64,000 bases of DNA, taken from NCBI GenBank assembly GCA_041874755.1, contig CP102611.1, positions 1,922,001 to 1,986,000 on the forward strand, read 5' to 3'. This DNA comes from Chitinibacter sp. SCUT-21 (GTDB lineage Bacteria > Pseudomonadota > Gammaproteobacteria > Burkholderiales > Chitinibacteraceae). The position numbers and the translations under genes were made by a program. Positions 63,421 through 64,000 of the stretch are shown piece by piece (the first letter of the stretch is position 1; every line of letters starts with the position of its first letter). Below the pieces are notes generated by a model. The model made no database searches. It worked only from the letters and a program-made list of their open reading frames with translations, and had not been told where the DNA came from.

Positions 63421-64000
63421 TTAGTCACTACAGACTTGATTTCGGCCATTGTGTTTAGCGCGGTAAAGCAATTGATCGGCGCGCTCGCACAATTGCGTTG
63501 CATTTTCTGCGTCCAATTGCTGCGCAACGCCAAAGCTGGCGGTGATGCTATAGGCTTGCTGGCGAAAATCAAATGAAAGCGCGGCGATACTCAGGCGCAA
63601 ACGTTCGGCAACTTGTAACGCTTCAGGCAACGGCGTTTTGGGTAAAACCACTAAAAATTCTTCACCGCCAAAACGCGCAACCCAATCGCTATCAGTACGC
63701 AAGCCTTCACGCAAAATTTGGCCGCAACGATTGAGCACTTCATCACCCGCTTTATGACCAAATGTGTCGTTGATACGTTTAAAAAAATCGATATCACAAA
63801 AAATCAACGAGATCGGTTGCTGCGCTTGGCTGGCAAAAATCAACTCCAGCTGATTATTTAAATAATGGCGGTTATAGCAGCCAGTGAGTGGGTCGGTGAT
63901 ATACAGTTGCTGGATTGAGGCCAAGGCAGCCTCTAGCTGCGTGGTACGCTCGGCGACCATCTGATCTAGATGATTAATATGCCGGCTAAGCTCGGTTTGC
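63421..64000 (-). CDS. Diguanylate cyclase (GGDEF), N-terminus cut by window edge
   Basis: 193 residues visible; the frame stays open to the right edge (QTELSRHINHLDQMVAERTT), so the internal Met at 63960 is not the true start. A coiled coil leads into the GGDEF domain: DPLTGCYNRHYL, FCDIDFFKRINDTFGHKAGDEV and the active site FGGEEFLVV. Five residues before it the sequence is TDSD, not RxxD, so the inhibitory I-site is absent, unlike the cyclase at 25671. Sensor part unknown. Confidence 0.92.
   Translation of the reverse strand, partial: QTELSRHINHLDQMVAERTTQLEAALASIQQLYITDPLTGCYNRHYLNNQLELIFASQAQQPISLIFCDIDFFKRINDTFGHKAGDEVLNRCGQILREGLRTDSDWVARFGGEEFLVVLPKTPLPEALQVAERLRLSIAALSFDFRQQAYSITASFGVAQQLDAENATQLCERADQLLYRAKHNGRNQVCSD

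Noticed and set aside
1..64000. CRISPR array, prophage or integrative element
   Set aside because: No regularly spaced direct repeats, cas genes, phage structural genes or integrase seen; the 49-bp elements are dispersed, not arrayed.

Overview
The window looks like part of a betaproteobacterial chromosome, probably Neisseriales and close to Chitinibacteraceae/Chromobacteriaceae. This is inferred from gene content (DksA, Tol-Pal, RuvABC, AceK, Pta with an N-terminal BioD-like domain, many chemoreceptors) and moderate GC. No prophage, CRISPR array or rRNA is visible.

Layout. 1-4.4 kb is accessory: a secreted DUF4124 protein, a long non-coding stretch rich in hairpins, a RAYT transposase with its own REP/BIME elements (one ~205-bp unit duplicated in tandem), then an AT-rich two-gene cassette of a TIR-like protein and a caspase-like protease. 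That pair matches the architecture of type IV Thoeris anti-phage systems. 4.4-29.5 kb is mostly housekeeping and signalling: metH, three chemoreceptors (two are divergent near-copies), a DUF3141 protein, pta, a quinone reductase/YqiA/Dyp peroxidase operon, an LTA-synthase-like phosphatidylglycerol enzyme, aceK, a diguanylate cyclase, a large FAD enzyme, a degenerate MNT nucleotidyltransferase and tRNA-Gln. 29.5-38 kb holds a coupled four-gene efflux operon, queC/queE and a Bcr-type exporter. 38-49 kb holds an alkylsulfatase, tolQRAB-pal-cpoB (with an extra TolA-C-like gene), ruvABC and a TonB-like gene. 49-64 kb holds cytochrome c, dksA, a Zur-like Fur-family gene, aroG, cheD, a broken DUF2459 gene, a COG0523 metallochaperone, azoR/lysR, a TetR-flanked alkylsulfatase-FadL pair, a fructosamine-kinase-like gene, a hydrolase and a truncated diguanylate cyclase.

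Two non-gene signals stand out. First, at least 16 intergenic copies of a short imperfect palindrome, each exactly 49 bp between its ends. One end is GGGTAT; the other is ATACCC or a close variant such as ATACA(T/A). In most copies the GGGTAT end sits on or within 10 nt of a stop codon, often sharing the G of TAG. Second, two parS-like sites about 0.3 kb apart near 60.4-60.7 kb, which suggest the window lies in the origin half of the chromosome.

Functional links: several genes around acetyl-CoA (DUF3141, pta, aceK) share a TGCA-N-TGCA type motif 35-65 bp upstream. The COG0523 gene has a clear inverted-repeat operator and may belong with the Zur-like regulator and the cysteine-poor DksA in zinc homeostasis. 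The second alkylsulfatase, FadL porin and TetR gene look like a detergent/alkyl-sulfate utilisation unit. Gene starts were moved from the longest open frame where a ribosome-binding site or signal peptide supports an internal start.
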